A DNA stretch of 64,000 nucleotides. Origin: an uncultured delta proteobacterium. Lineage in GTDB: Bacteria; Myxococcota_A; Polyangia; Polyangiales; Polyangiaceae. Shown in pieces: positions 17,844-26,408 of this stretch. The position numbers and the translations under genes are program-made. The first letter of the stretch is position 1. Every line of letters starts with the position of its first letter. The notes below the pieces were generated by a model that searched no databases, was not told the DNA's origin, and saw only the letters and a program-made list of their open reading frames with translations. The DNA lies in the NCBI GenBank assembly GCA_903892415.1, contig CAITIQ010000148.1, forward strand, positions 1 through 64,000, given 5' to 3'.

Positions 17844-18662
17844 ATGAAGTTCACCCTCTGGATGTTGGGTCTTCCGCTTCTGCTCACCGCCTCAAGCGCT
17901 TCGGCGGAGACGCTGAGCGTCAAGCTCGCGTCGGCGAACTTCCGAGCGCGTCCGCACGAGGCTGCCGAACTCAAGTTCTCGGCCGACAAATTCTTCCCTG
18001 TCGACGTGGTCGAGAAGAAGAACGGCTGGGCCAAGGTTCGCGACTTCGAGGGCGATGAGGCCTGGGTGCTCGAGCGAGCGCTCGGCAACACGCAGAGCGT
18101 CGTGGTTTCGGCGGAGAAGGCGAACATTCGTGAGGCCGCTAACACCACCAGCGACGTGCTCTTCACCGTCAAGCGCGGCGAGGTGTTCAAGGTCGAGTCA
18201 CGCCAAGGCAACTGGCTCAAAGTGGTTGATGCCAACGGCGACGGCGGCTTCATTCGAGATGACATGACGTGGGGCGAGCTGCCGGCACCTGCCGAGGTGG
18301 CTGAGAAAGCCGAGGAGCTCGTCAAGGGTTCGTCATCGGCGAAAGAGACCACGCTCGCGCTCGACAAGGCCGTCGAGATCACCCAGAAGGTTGGTCAGGC
18401 GACCGAGGTGAAGCCGCCGGCCGCCAGCGAGCTTGAGACGCTCTCCAAGAAAGCGACGGAGTGGGCCTCACGACCGGAGAACCTCGAGGTGCTGTGTCGC
18501 GCCTACCTCGAGGAGGTCAAGACTCACTCCGAGAAAAAGCCGACCGCAACGGCGACGCCGAAGAAGGCCGGCAAACCCGCGGTGCAGCCCAAGTCGGCGT
18601 CGAATCAAAAGAGCCCTGCAAAGCCCAAGGCTCAGCAGAAGAAAGCGCCCAAGAAAGCTTGA
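17844..18662 (+). CDS. Secreted protein with two bacterial SH3 domains
   Basis: The 272-residue protein has a Sec signal peptide ending in TASSASAE and two SH3-like repeats. The first is marked SVKLASANFRARP and GWAKVRDFEGDEAWV; the second is marked VVSAEKANIREAANTTS and GNWLKVVDANGDGGFI. Such domains bind peptidoglycan or peptide ligands in the periplasm. A helical region follows, then a Lys/Pro/Ala-rich tail ending KKAPKKA that could contact cell wall or nucleic acid. The ATG at 17844 opens on the signal peptide. The gene stands alone and ends at a shared bidirectional hairpin. Confidence 0.8.
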   Translation: MKFTLWMLGLPLLLTASSASAETLSVKLASANFRARPHEAAELKFSADKFFPVDVVEKKNGWAKVRDFEGDEAWVLERALGNTQSVVVSAEKANIREAANTTSDVLFTVKRGEVFKVESRQGNWLKVVDANGDGGFIRDDMTWGELPAPAEVAEKAEELVKGSSSAKETTLALDKAVEITQKVGQATEVKPPAASELETLSKKATEWASRPENLEVLCRAYLEEVKTHSEKKPTATATPKKAGKPAVQPKSASNQKSPAKPKAQQKKAPKKA

Positions 18663-18671
18663 GTTCGCCCT

Positions 18672-18705
18672 CGATTGCCCGCTCCGTCACAGGAGCGGGT
18701 AATCG
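18672..18705. terminator. Bidirectional hairpin between convergent genes, stop codon in the loop
   Basis: A 14-bp stem (18672-18685 with 18692-18705, one G-T wobble) has a 6-nt loop at 18686-18691. It follows the SH3 gene by 9 nt. The loop contains the minus-strand TGA (18687-18689) of the convergent lipoprotein gene. Neither side has a strong T-tract. Confidence 0.65.
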
Positions 18706-19694
18706 AGCTCGCTGCGCACGTAGATCTCCTCGTATTTGATCAGAGGATCTGCCGGCGGTGCGAACAGCCCAAACACTCCGACGACCTCGGAGAAGTTGGT
18801 GTTGAGCCCGTCGGTCAGGCCGGTGAACGACTTGGTGTCCAAGAAGAACGGGCTCAGGCTAGTGATACCGGGGTTCATCGGATCGATGGGCACGCCCGTG
18901 TCCCACAGGCCGAAGGTCGCCTCCGGCGCGTTGGGATTGCCCGAGACGGTGTCGACTCGCACCAGCACCGGGCCCATCGTGGTCTCGTAAGCGTCGACCG
19001 AAAGGTCGGCCAGGGTTGCGAGCACGGGCTCAGGCGACCCAGAGCCGACGACCTCGGCGCAACCCGGGAGATTGGTAGACACGAAGAAGAAGAGCTCGTT
19101 CTTGCCGTTGGCCGTGTCGCGGAAGGCGAAGGCGCGCAGGTCGACTCGGTCGCCCACGGCCAGCTGGGTGAAGTAGTTCGCCGTTGACGGTGAGACGCCC
19201 ACGCGCAGGCTTTGCTTCGTAGCGGCCGCGAGACTCGCAAAGCTCTCCTGCTGTTGCACGAAGAACTGACAAGCGACGCCGGACTCACAGCCGTCGCCCG
19301 CAACCGCGGTTACATAAACGCCGGGCACCCAATACTCGGTGGGGCCTGCCGGATCGGCGGCCCAAACCTCGGCGATGGTGCTGGCCTCGAGATCGGGCGG
19401 TTGCACATCGCAGGTGGGCCAGCCTCCGCCGGCTCCGCCACCGCCGGCAGGTTGTCCGCCCTCGCCGCCAACTCCACCCTCCCCGCCGAGACCACCCTCT
19501 CCAGCGTTGGCACCGGTTCCGCCGGTCCCTCCGTTGCCGCCTCCACCGCTCACTGCCGCGCCCCCACCGCCCGGTGATTCCCCGCCCCCGCCTGACCCGC
19601 CGCTGGCAGGGATTTCTCCGCCTCCGCAGGCAACAAGAACCGAGACCAAGGCAAAGGGGCTGAGCGCGCTAAAGTTCGAGCGTTGGGGAAGCAT
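18687..19694 (-). CDS. Lipoprotein with Gly-rich linker and unknown C-terminal domain
   Basis: The 335-residue product has a lipobox VSVLVAC (Cys23) and then about 70 residues of Gly with Ser, Thr, Ala and Glu. The remaining ~230-residue domain begins at WPTCDVQPPD. The C-terminal part shows strand-like segments (PGVYVTAVAG, GDRVDLRAFAFRDT, GPVLVRVDTVSG) that suggest an OB- or Ig-like fold, but I cannot name a family. TAAGGC ends 6 nt before the ATG at 19694. It is predicted to be displayed on the cell surface; the function is unknown. Confidence 0.7.
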   Translation of the reverse strand: MLPQRSNFSALSPFALVSVLVACGGGEIPASGGSGGGGESPGGGGAAVSGGGGNGGTGGTGANAGEGGLGGEGGVGGEGGQPAGGGGAGGGWPTCDVQPPDLEASTIAEVWAADPAGPTEYWVPGVYVTAVAGDGCESGVACQFFVQQQESFASLAAATKQSLRVGVSPSTANYFTQLAVGDRVDLRAFAFRDTANGKNELFFFVSTNLPGCAEVVGSGSPEPVLATLADLSVDAYETTMGPVLVRVDTVSGNPNAPEATFGLWDTGVPIDPMNPGITSLSPFFLDTKSFTGLTDGLNTNFSEVVGVFGLFAPPADPLIKYEEIYVRSELDYPLL

Positions 19695-19812
19695 CTCCCG
19701 GCCTTAAGCAATCGGCACTCGCGCCGCAAGCCCGTCAAAAGCAACGAATTTGGCCGAAGCCGAGCTTTTCTCGGGTGACAGAGGGCCGGCTCTCTCATAA
19801 GGTCCAAAGCCC

Positions 19813-20139
19813 GTGAGAGTTCTTCTCCTCCTCGCGGCCGTTCCGGCCCTCCTCGCGACAGAAACCGCCGTTCATGTCGGCTCGTCGCTGTTCGGGGCAA
19901 GCACGGTTGCTGAAGCACAGGCGAGCGCGCAGGAGCTGCGAGTCGGAGACACGCTCCAAGCCGTTCGGGACGTCGCGCTCGACGAGGCCATCGTCGCCGA
20001 GGGCTCCAAGGTCAACGTGAGCGGCAAACGTTCTCTGAACGGAAACGTCGTTGTGGATGTTGCTCTTGCAGATGGGCACGTGGTGAAAGGCCTGCCGTTG
20101 GCTGAGATCCACAAGAACTTCCGTCGCGTCGATCGTTAG
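19813..20139 (+). CDS. Small exported protein of unknown function upstream of ddl
   Basis: The 108-residue product begins with a hydrophobic segment (VLLLLAAVPALLA) that looks like a signal peptide. A strand-rich region follows (LRVGDTLQAVRDV, GSKVNVSGKR, VVVDVALADGHVV). No family is recognised. The start is a GTG with TAAGGT ending 9 nt upstream. It lies 16 nt before ddl and probably leads that operon, so a periplasmic cell-wall role is possible but only inferred. Confidence 0.6.
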   Translation: MRVLLLLAAVPALLATETAVHVGSSLFGASTVAEAQASAQELRVGDTLQAVRDVALDEAIVAEGSKVNVSGKRSLNGNVVVDVALADGHVVKGLPLAEIHKNFRRVDR

Positions 20140-20155
20140 TGCGCCGGTGACTTCC

Positions 20156-21298
20156 ATGTCTGCGCGCAAGCTGCGGGTAGCAGTGCTGTTCGGTGGACGC
20201 TCCGCAGAGCACGAGATTTCGGTGCTCTCGGCGCGGTTCGTTTTGGAGTCGCTCGACCGCGAGCGCTTCGAGCCGGTGCTCGTGGGCATCACCAAAGACG
20301 GTCGTTGGGTCCGTGAGTCGGAGGCGGCGCTACTGGCGCAGTCGCGTGATCCTCGCTTGGCCCAGGTCAATGCTGCAGAGGCCGCAGCTGAGTTGCATCT
20401 CGCGGCACACCCCGTCGTCCAGGCTTCGGATGCTTCAGCACAAGCCGCGCTGCTTGGCGGCGAAGCCGCGGAGGGCATCGATGTGGTCTTCCCAGTGCTC
20501 CACGGGCCGATGGGTGAAGACGGGACGATACAAGGCCTCTTTCGCCTGGCGGAGGTGGCCTTCGTTGGCTCCGGCGTGCTCGGGTCAGCCGTCGGCATGG
20601 ACAAGGACGTGATGAAGCGTCTGTTCCACGAGGCGGGCCTGCCCATCGTTCCCCATCGCACCCTCAAGCGCCGCAGCTTCGACAAGAACCGCGCCGCCGT
20701 CCTCGCCGATTTGCAGGCTTTTGCCGGTGGTGAGGCGCTTTTCGTAAAGCCCGCCAACCTCGGATCGAGCGTCGGCGTTTCGAAAGCAGCCTCCAGCGAG
20801 GCGCTTGGCCCGGCCCTCGATCACGCCTTCGCCTTCGACGACAAGGTGGTGGTTGAGCGCGGAGTTCCAGGGGTGCGCGAGATCGAGTGCGCTGTGCTCG
20901 GCAATGACGATCCCATCGCTTCTGTCGTCGGGGAAATCGTCGTAACCCACGCGGACGGCTTCTATTCGTACGACGCGAAGTACGTGGACAGCAGCGGCTC
21001 GCACACAGTGATTCCCGCTGAGATCAGCCCGCTCGAGGTGACCCGCGTGCAAACGTTGGCAGTCCAAGCCTTTGAGGTGCTCGGCTGTGACGGCCTTGCG
21101 CGAGTGGACTTCTTCCGCGCGGCCGATGGGACGATCTACTTGAATGAGGTCAACACCATGCCGGGCTTTACGGCCATCAGCATGTACCCGAAGTTGTTCG
21201 AAGCGAGCGGCATTGGAGCGCGTGAGTTGGTTACCCGTCTCGTGGAGCTCGGGCTCGAGCGAGCCCGTGAAAAACGCGCCCTGCGAACCAGCGCCTGA
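20156..21298 (+). CDS. ddl: D-alanine--D-alanine ligase
   Basis: The 380-residue ATP-grasp enzyme opens with VAVLFGGRSAEHEISVLSA, the Ddl substrate-binding start. It continues with PVLHGPMGEDGTIQGLFRLA, VKPANLGSSVGVSK and the metal-site block ARVDFF...YLNEVNTMPGFTAISMYPK. It ligates two D-alanines for peptidoglycan precursors in the cytoplasm. At 380 residues it is of the longer (DdlA/VanA-like) type. The ATG at 20156 has GGTGA 6 nt upstream; a GTG at 20147 is possible. The next small gene starts 2 nt after its stop. Confidence 0.95.
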   Translation: MSARKLRVAVLFGGRSAEHEISVLSARFVLESLDRERFEPVLVGITKDGRWVRESEAALLAQSRDPRLAQVNAAEAAAELHLAAHPVVQASDASAQAALLGGEAAEGIDVVFPVLHGPMGEDGTIQGLFRLAEVAFVGSGVLGSAVGMDKDVMKRLFHEAGLPIVPHRTLKRRSFDKNRAAVLADLQAFAGGEALFVKPANLGSSVGVSKAASSEALGPALDHAFAFDDKVVVERGVPGVREIECAVLGNDDPIASVVGEIVVTHADGFYSYDAKYVDSSGSHTVIPAEISPLEVTRVQTLAVQAFEVLGCDGLARVDFFRAADGTIYLNEVNTMPGFTAISMYPKLFEASGIGARELVTRLVELGLERAREKRALRTSA

Positions 21299-21300
21299 TC

Positions 21301-21615
21301 ATGTTCGTCGCCACCATCGTCTACGAGTTCAGCCCAACGACGGACGCAAAGGCACAAAAGCTATTTCGCGCGGAGATGGTTGGTCGTCGCTACAACGAGC
21401 ATTGGGAAGGCCGGCCCCTACCGCGCACGGCCTTGTGGATTCGGCGCACGACCGAGGCCGGGGAGACGGTGGTTGAACTAAAGGTGCGCTGTGAACGGGA
21501 GGTTCAATCCGCCGTGCAAGCGGTGCGCAAGTTCGGCCTGACCATTGAGCTTTCTGCGCTGTGGGTGAAGGTCATGGGCGGCGGAACCTGCGGGCTGGCT
21601 GAGCTTCCATTTTGA
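21301..21615 (+). CDS. Hypothetical protein downstream of ddl
   Basis: The 104-residue protein has no signal peptide or membrane helix and no motif I recognise. It is strand-rich (ATIVYEFSP, TALWIRRTTEAGETVVELKV). Its ATG lies 2 nt after the ddl stop, so it is almost certainly cotranscribed and probably translationally coupled. A role near ddl cannot be claimed from sequence. Confidence 0.55.
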   Translation: MFVATIVYEFSPTTDAKAQKLFRAEMVGRRYNEHWEGRPLPRTALWIRRTTEAGETVVELKVRCEREVQSAVQAVRKFGLTIELSALWVKVMGGGTCGLAELPF

Positions 21616-21709
21616 ACGGATTGAGGCCGAGAATGCTCGGATCATCCTGGAGCATGCCGTTGTGGCGGCGCAAACCGGCTTGGTGTAGACGCAGCGCCAG
21701 GAGCTCGTG

Positions 21710-21943
21710 ATGAAGGTCGCCCTTAGTGCTTTGGTTCTCGCTACGCTTGCGTCACTCGTGGCCTGTGAGGGCTATTCGGAAGAGCGGGCCAAGAAGTTCT
21801 GTGATCAGGAGCAGGAAGCCCGCGGGGATTCAGCCTGTTTCTCGGCCGCCGTCTATGACGACTGCGTTGCCGCGTTCGAAGAGTGCGGTGATGACGTGGA
21901 CGTCGACGATTTAGCCTGCAGCCCCACGTACACTTGTCCCTGA
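21710..21943 (+). CDS. Small Cys-containing lipoprotein
   Basis: The 77-residue precursor has a lipobox ASLVAC (Cys19) and a mature part of about 59 residues with six further Cys and many acidic residues. AGGAG (21699-21703) lies 6 nt before the ATG at 21710. The TPR gene starts inside its last ten bases. Function unknown. Confidence 0.6.
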   Translation: MKVALSALVLATLASLVACEGYSEERAKKFCDQEQEARGDSACFSAAVYDDCVAAFEECGDDVDVDDLACSPTYTCP

Positions 21944-22944
21944 AGTCGTTATGGCAGAGCCTGTCGCCCAAGCGGCGGTCGGCTCGGCGCTCCTACGAGC
22001 GCGCGATTGACCAGGCGGCTGAGCTCATGGGGAAAGAGGCCCCGGAGCTGACGCGCGTCTTGCAGCGGGCCATCTCCGCAGGTGAAACCGCCTTTGGCCA
22101 AGAAGCGGAAGAGCTAGCCGCTCCGCTCTACGCGTTGGCGGCTCATCTGCTTGCCAGCGGGGCAACGACCGAGGCGCTCGTTGCGTCGTCGAGGCTTCAG
22201 ACCATCGCCTCGGCTCCTGGGCGCACGGAGCCCAGCTTGGTGCAGGTCAAAGCGCTGCACGCCGCCATCCTGGTGCGAGAGGACGCTGTCGGTAGCGCTG
22301 CCGCGATAGCGCTCGAGGAGTGGGCTCGCGCTGCTGAGGTGGCCAGTGACGCGCAAGCAGCGGGAGCCGCATGGAACCAGGTTGCGTTGACCATGGCGCG
22401 CAAAGGTGAGCGGGATCTCGCCTCTGTTCTTTTTGAAAAGGCCCGCAAGCATCGCACGCAGGCGCTCGGTGATTCTGCCCTGCCGACGCTGGAGACGATC
22501 TTCAACGCGGCCACCTTCCGCGGCGCTCAGATGGACCTCGAGGTCGCCGAGGCGGACCTGCGCTTTGTGGTTCGAGCACTCGAAGGCAATACCCAGCGCG
22601 AGGTGATCGAGCTTCACGCCTCTGCGCTCCACAATCTTGCGGTGCTGCGTGAAGAGCGCGGCGATGCGGAAGAGGCACGGCTGCTCTATGCACGCGCGCT
22701 CAGTTTGTTTGAGCGACGCTACGGCCCAAAGGGCCGAGAGCTCCGGCCAACGCTGGTTCGCTTGGCGTTGCTTCATCACCGCGAAGGGTCGCTCTTGCTC
22801 GCGATCGAGGCCTATGATCGGGCGTACGAGATCGCGACAACGGAGCTTGGTGCTGAGCACCCCATCGCTGTGGCAATTCGGGCTTGGAAGACCGAGCTGA
22901 CCGAGGGCGTTGGTCCGGGGGCCGTGGAGCGCGGACTCGCTTGA
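21934..22944 (+). CDS. Tetratricopeptide-repeat protein
   Basis: The 336-residue protein is almost entirely helical with repeats of TPR type. Examples are HASALHNLAVLREERGDAEEARLLYARALSLFERRYG and the following LLLAIEAYDRAYEIATTELG, which resemble kinesin-light-chain-like TPRs. It has no signal peptide and should be a cytoplasmic scaffold. The TTG at 21934 overlaps the end of the preceding lipoprotein gene by 10 nt, so the two are cotranscribed. The start is uncertain, as no other initiation codon opens cleanly nearby. Confidence 0.75.
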   Translation: MSLKSLWQSLSPKRRSARRSYERAIDQAAELMGKEAPELTRVLQRAISAGETAFGQEAEELAAPLYALAAHLLASGATTEALVASSRLQTIASAPGRTEPSLVQVKALHAAILVREDAVGSAAAIALEEWARAAEVASDAQAAGAAWNQVALTMARKGERDLASVLFEKARKHRTQALGDSALPTLETIFNAATFRGAQMDLEVAEADLRFVVRALEGNTQREVIELHASALHNLAVLREERGDAEEARLLYARALSLFERRYGPKGRELRPTLVRLALLHHREGSLLLAIEAYDRAYEIATTELGAEHPIAVAIRAWKTELTEGVGPGAVERGLA

Positions 22945-22990
22945 GCTGCGTCGCGCCCAGCCGTTCTTCGTGCTAACCGAGCCTTCTAAC

Positions 22991-24997
22991 GTGTCCGAAG
23001 TACGCCCGGAGCCGGCTCGTCGTAGCCCTGCACGCTGGCTCGTAGCAGCGGCCGTGTCGATCTGCGTACTGGGCGGGGCGATCAGCGCGCCGGCGTTTGC
23101 TCCACCCGCCGGTACCGTCGCTTCCGGCGTCGTGGTGGCAGAGGTTCCGCTCGGTGGCGCCAGTGAAGCGGATGCACGCGCGCGCCTCGAGGAGCTCGGT
23201 CGTTCGCTCGAGCACCGAGAGGTGCGTTTGGTCGCGCAGCCCAAAGAGACCATCGTTTCGATGGCGCAGTTGGGCGTTCAACTCGACGTCGAGGCTACGC
23301 TTGAGCGGGTGATGGCGGTGGCACGCGAGGGCGGTTTTGCGGGCGCTTCGCGCGCGTTTCTGCGCACCCGCACCGATGTTCCGTTCGTGTTCACGCTCGA
23401 TGAAGGAGCCTTTCACGAGATCGTCCCGAGCATCGAAGAGGTGCTCGTGGATGACCCGCCTTTCGACGGGGCGATTCGCGTCGAGGACGGCGTCCCCAGC
23501 GGAGAGTTGCCTCGTACGGGCCATCGCATCGAGCGTGATCAGCTCGAGCAGTCCATTCGCGCGACGGTGGCGTTGTCCGACCAGAGCGCAATCACGGTGC
23601 CGCTGCAAACCATTGTGCCGCCGCTCACCGAGGCTGACGTGAGGCTCAAAGTCGAGGAGGCAAAGGTCATCCTCTCAGGGCCCATCACGCTCTGGTATGC
23701 GCCGCCCGAGGAACTGGTTCTGCAGCTTCGCAAAGAGAATGAAGAAGCCGAGAAGCGCTTCAAAGACGAAGCCGACCGGGCGAAATGGAAGATGCCCAAG
23801 CGCAAGAGCCGCATGAAGCGGAAGGGCAAACGGCTGGTCGAAGAAGCCAGTAAAGCCAAGCCCGACACTCTGCCGCTGCCCGAGCCTGTCGAGCTGCAGT
23901 TCACGCAGCAAGACCTGCTGCTGGCCTTTCGAGCGCACCGCGTAGACGTTCCCTCGCCCCGTTTCATCGTCGAGCTCGACGAGGCGGAGGTGAAGCGCAA
24001 GCTCGCGCCGGTGGTGCCCAAGCTCTACAACGCAGCGCGCGACGCTCGCTTCGACATCGACGATCAGAATCGCATCACCATCCAGAAGAGCCGTCCTGGA
24101 ACCCGCGTCGATCACTCGCGGTTGGTGGAAGCACTCTACAAGGCGGCGCTGACTCCCGACCGGCGCGGGCCACTCCCGGTCGACAACAACGCAGACCCTC
24201 AGTTCACCACTGCCGCTGCCGAAGCTCTCGCGATCAAGGGCCTTGTGTCAGAGTTCACGACTCACCATGCGTGCTGCCAAGCGCGGGTGAAGAACATCCA
24301 CCGCATCTGCGACATGTTGAACGGCACCATCGTCAAAGCGGGGGACACCATAAGCGTCAACTCGATGGTTGGTCCTCGTACCTTGGAACGTGGGTTCTTG
24401 ATGGCCCCTAGTATTGGGGACGGCGAAATGACCGAAACGCCAGGAGGAGGCGTAAGTCAGTTCGCCACGACGCTGTACAACGCCCTTTTTGACGGCGGGT
24501 ATGTGGTGCGGCAGCGGCAGGCGCACAGCTTCTACTTTTCGCGCTACCCCATGGGCATAGAGGCCACGCTCTCCTACCCCTCGCCCGATCTCGTGTTCAT
24601 GAACGACACAAAGGCGGCTCTGTTATTGCGCTGCGACTACGGCGAGACGTTCATTCGGGTTCGACTGTTTGGAGACAACGGTGGGCGCAAGGTGGACCGC
24701 GAGGTTTCCCGTCCGTTCAGCTACACCGAGCCGCGGGTCGAATACGTTGGCAAACGCTCACGGGACCCGGACGACGACAAGGTGAAGGATCACGGCTCGC
24801 ACGGCTTTTCGGTCGTCACGAGCCGGCGCATCACCGAAGCGGACGGCAACTCACGCGTCGAAAAACGGACCATCAAGTATGTGGGCAAGCCAAAGTTGAT
24901 TGAGGTTCACCCTTGCCGGATTCCCAAGAACGAAAAGGGACATACGGGTGAGCGCTGCCCCAAGCCCGAAGAGGTCGAGGAAGCGCCGTCGCCTTAG
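22991..24997 (+). CDS. VanW-family protein, membrane-anchored
   Basis: The 668-residue protein has an N-terminal membrane anchor (WLVAAAVSICVLGG) and repeated YoaR-like extracytoplasmic regions (LGGASEADARARLEEL, PSGELPRTGHRIERDQLEQ). A highly charged Lys/Arg-rich insert follows near residues 255-300, then a C-terminal VanW domain with NGTIVKAGDTISVNS, TPGGGVSQFATTLYNA and AHSFYFSRYPMGIEAT. VanW proteins occur with some vancomycin-resistance loci but are widespread, and their biochemical role is unsettled. The GTG at 22991 was chosen because the upstream extension would overlap the TPR gene. Confidence 0.88.
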   Translation: MSEVRPEPARRSPARWLVAAAVSICVLGGAISAPAFAPPAGTVASGVVVAEVPLGGASEADARARLEELGRSLEHREVRLVAQPKETIVSMAQLGVQLDVEATLERVMAVAREGGFAGASRAFLRTRTDVPFVFTLDEGAFHEIVPSIEEVLVDDPPFDGAIRVEDGVPSGELPRTGHRIERDQLEQSIRATVALSDQSAITVPLQTIVPPLTEADVRLKVEEAKVILSGPITLWYAPPEELVLQLRKENEEAEKRFKDEADRAKWKMPKRKSRMKRKGKRLVEEASKAKPDTLPLPEPVELQFTQQDLLLAFRAHRVDVPSPRFIVELDEAEVKRKLAPVVPKLYNAARDARFDIDDQNRITIQKSRPGTRVDHSRLVEALYKAALTPDRRGPLPVDNNADPQFTTAAAEALAIKGLVSEFTTHHACCQARVKNIHRICDMLNGTIVKAGDTISVNSMVGPRTLERGFLMAPSIGDGEMTETPGGGVSQFATTLYNALFDGGYVVRQRQAHSFYFSRYPMGIEATLSYPSPDLVFMNDTKAALLLRCDYGETFIRVRLFGDNGGRKVDREVSRPFSYTEPRVEYVGKRSRDPDDDKVKDHGSHGFSVVTSRRITEADGNSRVEKRTIKYVGKPKLIEVHPCRIPKNEKGHTGERCPKPEEVEEAPSP

Positions 24998-25115
24998 GCA
25001 GAATGCTCACGCGACGTACCGTTGTTGCGCGATCCACGGCAATTTGTACTATCTGTCGAATGGACGGCTAACTTTATCTGGAGTGCTGGCAGCTTCGATC
25101 CACTGGACCTCCTAG

Positions 25116-26309
25116 ATGGTCGCCTTCGCCTTTGAACCGCCGCACGAACAGTTGGCTCCTTTGCCGAAGGTTCTCATCGTGGATGACGACTCCCTCGTGC
25201 TGAGGTCGCTCCAAAGAGCACTCTCCGCGCAGAGCTTCCATGTCGTCGCGTTGAGCGACGTTCATGAGGCGATGCGGGTGGTGGAGGCGGAGAACTTCGA
25301 CTGTGTCCTATGTGACATTCGTATGCCGAAGATGAGTGGTCTTGGGTTCGCTCGGTTCGTCCGCTCGCTGGCCCCCGAGGTCCCGATTCTTTTGATGACC
25401 GGGGACCCACAGCTCGAGTCGGCAATCGAGGCAATTGAGGTTGGTATCCTCGAGTATCTGCCTAAGCCGATTGAACCGAGCAAGCTTCGAAGCTCGGTTG
25501 CGCGAGCCGTAAAGCTCAATCGTTTTGCGCGGCTTCGTCGCGAAGCGCACGACGTGATCAAGTCTGAACCGCCGATGTCGCGCGCCGACAAACTGAGCGG
25601 CGCCTTCGATCGCGCGATGGCCAGTTTGTTCGTGGTGTTTCAGCCAATCGTCATTCCCGAGACTGAAAAGCTCTTCGGCTATGAGGCCTTGCTGCGCTCT
25701 CGCGAGCCCGAGTTGCCGACGCCTCCACATGTGATCGAGGCGGCCGAGACCCTGGGGCGCACCAGCGAGGTAGGCGCCAAGGTCCGTTCGCTCGCCAGCT
25801 CAGCGTTCTTGGCGGCTCCGGCCGACGGTCTTCTATTCTTGAACATCCTACCGCTCGATCTTTTGGATGAAGACCTTTACGCCTCTGGCACGCCCTTATC
25901 GGGCTTGGCCGAGCGCATCGTTTTGGAGGTGACCGAGCGAGCAGACCTGGCCAAGGTCAAGGATGCTTTGCCGCGAATTCAACGTTTGCGAACCCTCGGT
26001 TATCGCATTGCCGTAGATGACCTCGGCGCTGGCTACGCGGGCCTCTCGAGCTTTGCTGCGCTCGAGCCCGAGTTTACGAAACTCGATATGAGCCTAATTC
26101 GAGGAGCTCACGCCTCGAGCGTCAAGCAACGAGTGATCGGCTCGATTGTGTCGCTCTGTCGCGACCTCGGCAGTCGAGTGGTGGCCGAGGGTATCGAGAC
26201 GCGTGCTGATCGCGATACCCTGGTTCGTTTGGGTTGCGAGCTCCAGCAGGGCTACTACTTCGCAAAACCAGGGCCTGCCTTCCCGTCGATAACGTGGGAC
26301 GCTCCCTGA
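25116..26309 (+). CDS. Response regulator with EAL domain (predicted c-di-GMP phosphodiesterase)
   Basis: The 397-residue protein has an N-terminal receiver domain (VDDDS at 22-26, phosphoacceptor Asp67 in CDIRMP, MTGDP, PKPIEP) and a C-terminal EAL domain. The EAL positions look complete: YEALLR, NILPLD, LEVTERAD, DDLGAGYAGLS, TKLDMSL, VAEGIET and QGYYFAKP. It should therefore hydrolyse c-di-GMP, controlled by phosphorylation. No histidine kinase is adjacent. A possible promoter lies at TTGCGC (25025-25030) and TACTAT (25047-25052), 16 nt apart. Confidence 0.93.
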   Translation: MVAFAFEPPHEQLAPLPKVLIVDDDSLVLRSLQRALSAQSFHVVALSDVHEAMRVVEAENFDCVLCDIRMPKMSGLGFARFVRSLAPEVPILLMTGDPQLESAIEAIEVGILEYLPKPIEPSKLRSSVARAVKLNRFARLRREAHDVIKSEPPMSRADKLSGAFDRAMASLFVVFQPIVIPETEKLFGYEALLRSREPELPTPPHVIEAAETLGRTSEVGAKVRSLASSAFLAAPADGLLFLNILPLDLLDEDLYASGTPLSGLAERIVLEVTERADLAKVKDALPRIQRLRTLGYRIAVDDLGAGYAGLSSFAALEPEFTKLDMSLIRGAHASSVKQRVIGSIVSLCRDLGSRVVAEGIETRADRDTLVRLGCELQQGYYFAKPGPAFPSITWDAP

Positions 26310-26364
26310 GCAACCCGCTTACTGGCCCCTTACGCACGGCCCGAAGCGCCGCACACCGTCGTTT

Positions 26365-26396
26365 GTAGCTTCGAGCCAACCCGTAGCAAAGCTACG
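26365..26396 (+). other. Two mutually exclusive hairpins just upstream of the kinase gene
   Basis: GTAGCTT (26365-26371) can pair with AAGCTAC (26389-26395). CGTAGC (26382-26387) can instead pair with GCTACG (26391-26396) over an AAA loop. The two use the same right arm, so only one can form. A TACGCT hexamer (26393-26398) ends 10 nt before the ATG, so the element may lie upstream of the transcript instead and serve as a protein-binding site. Confidence 0.35.
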
Positions 26397-26408
26397 CTCC
26401 GGGCCGAC

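Noticed and set aside
19795-20757. Open frame of about 320 codons on the minus strand opposite ddl
   Set aside because: Ddl is unambiguous and the antisense product is Ser/Ala/Arg-rich.
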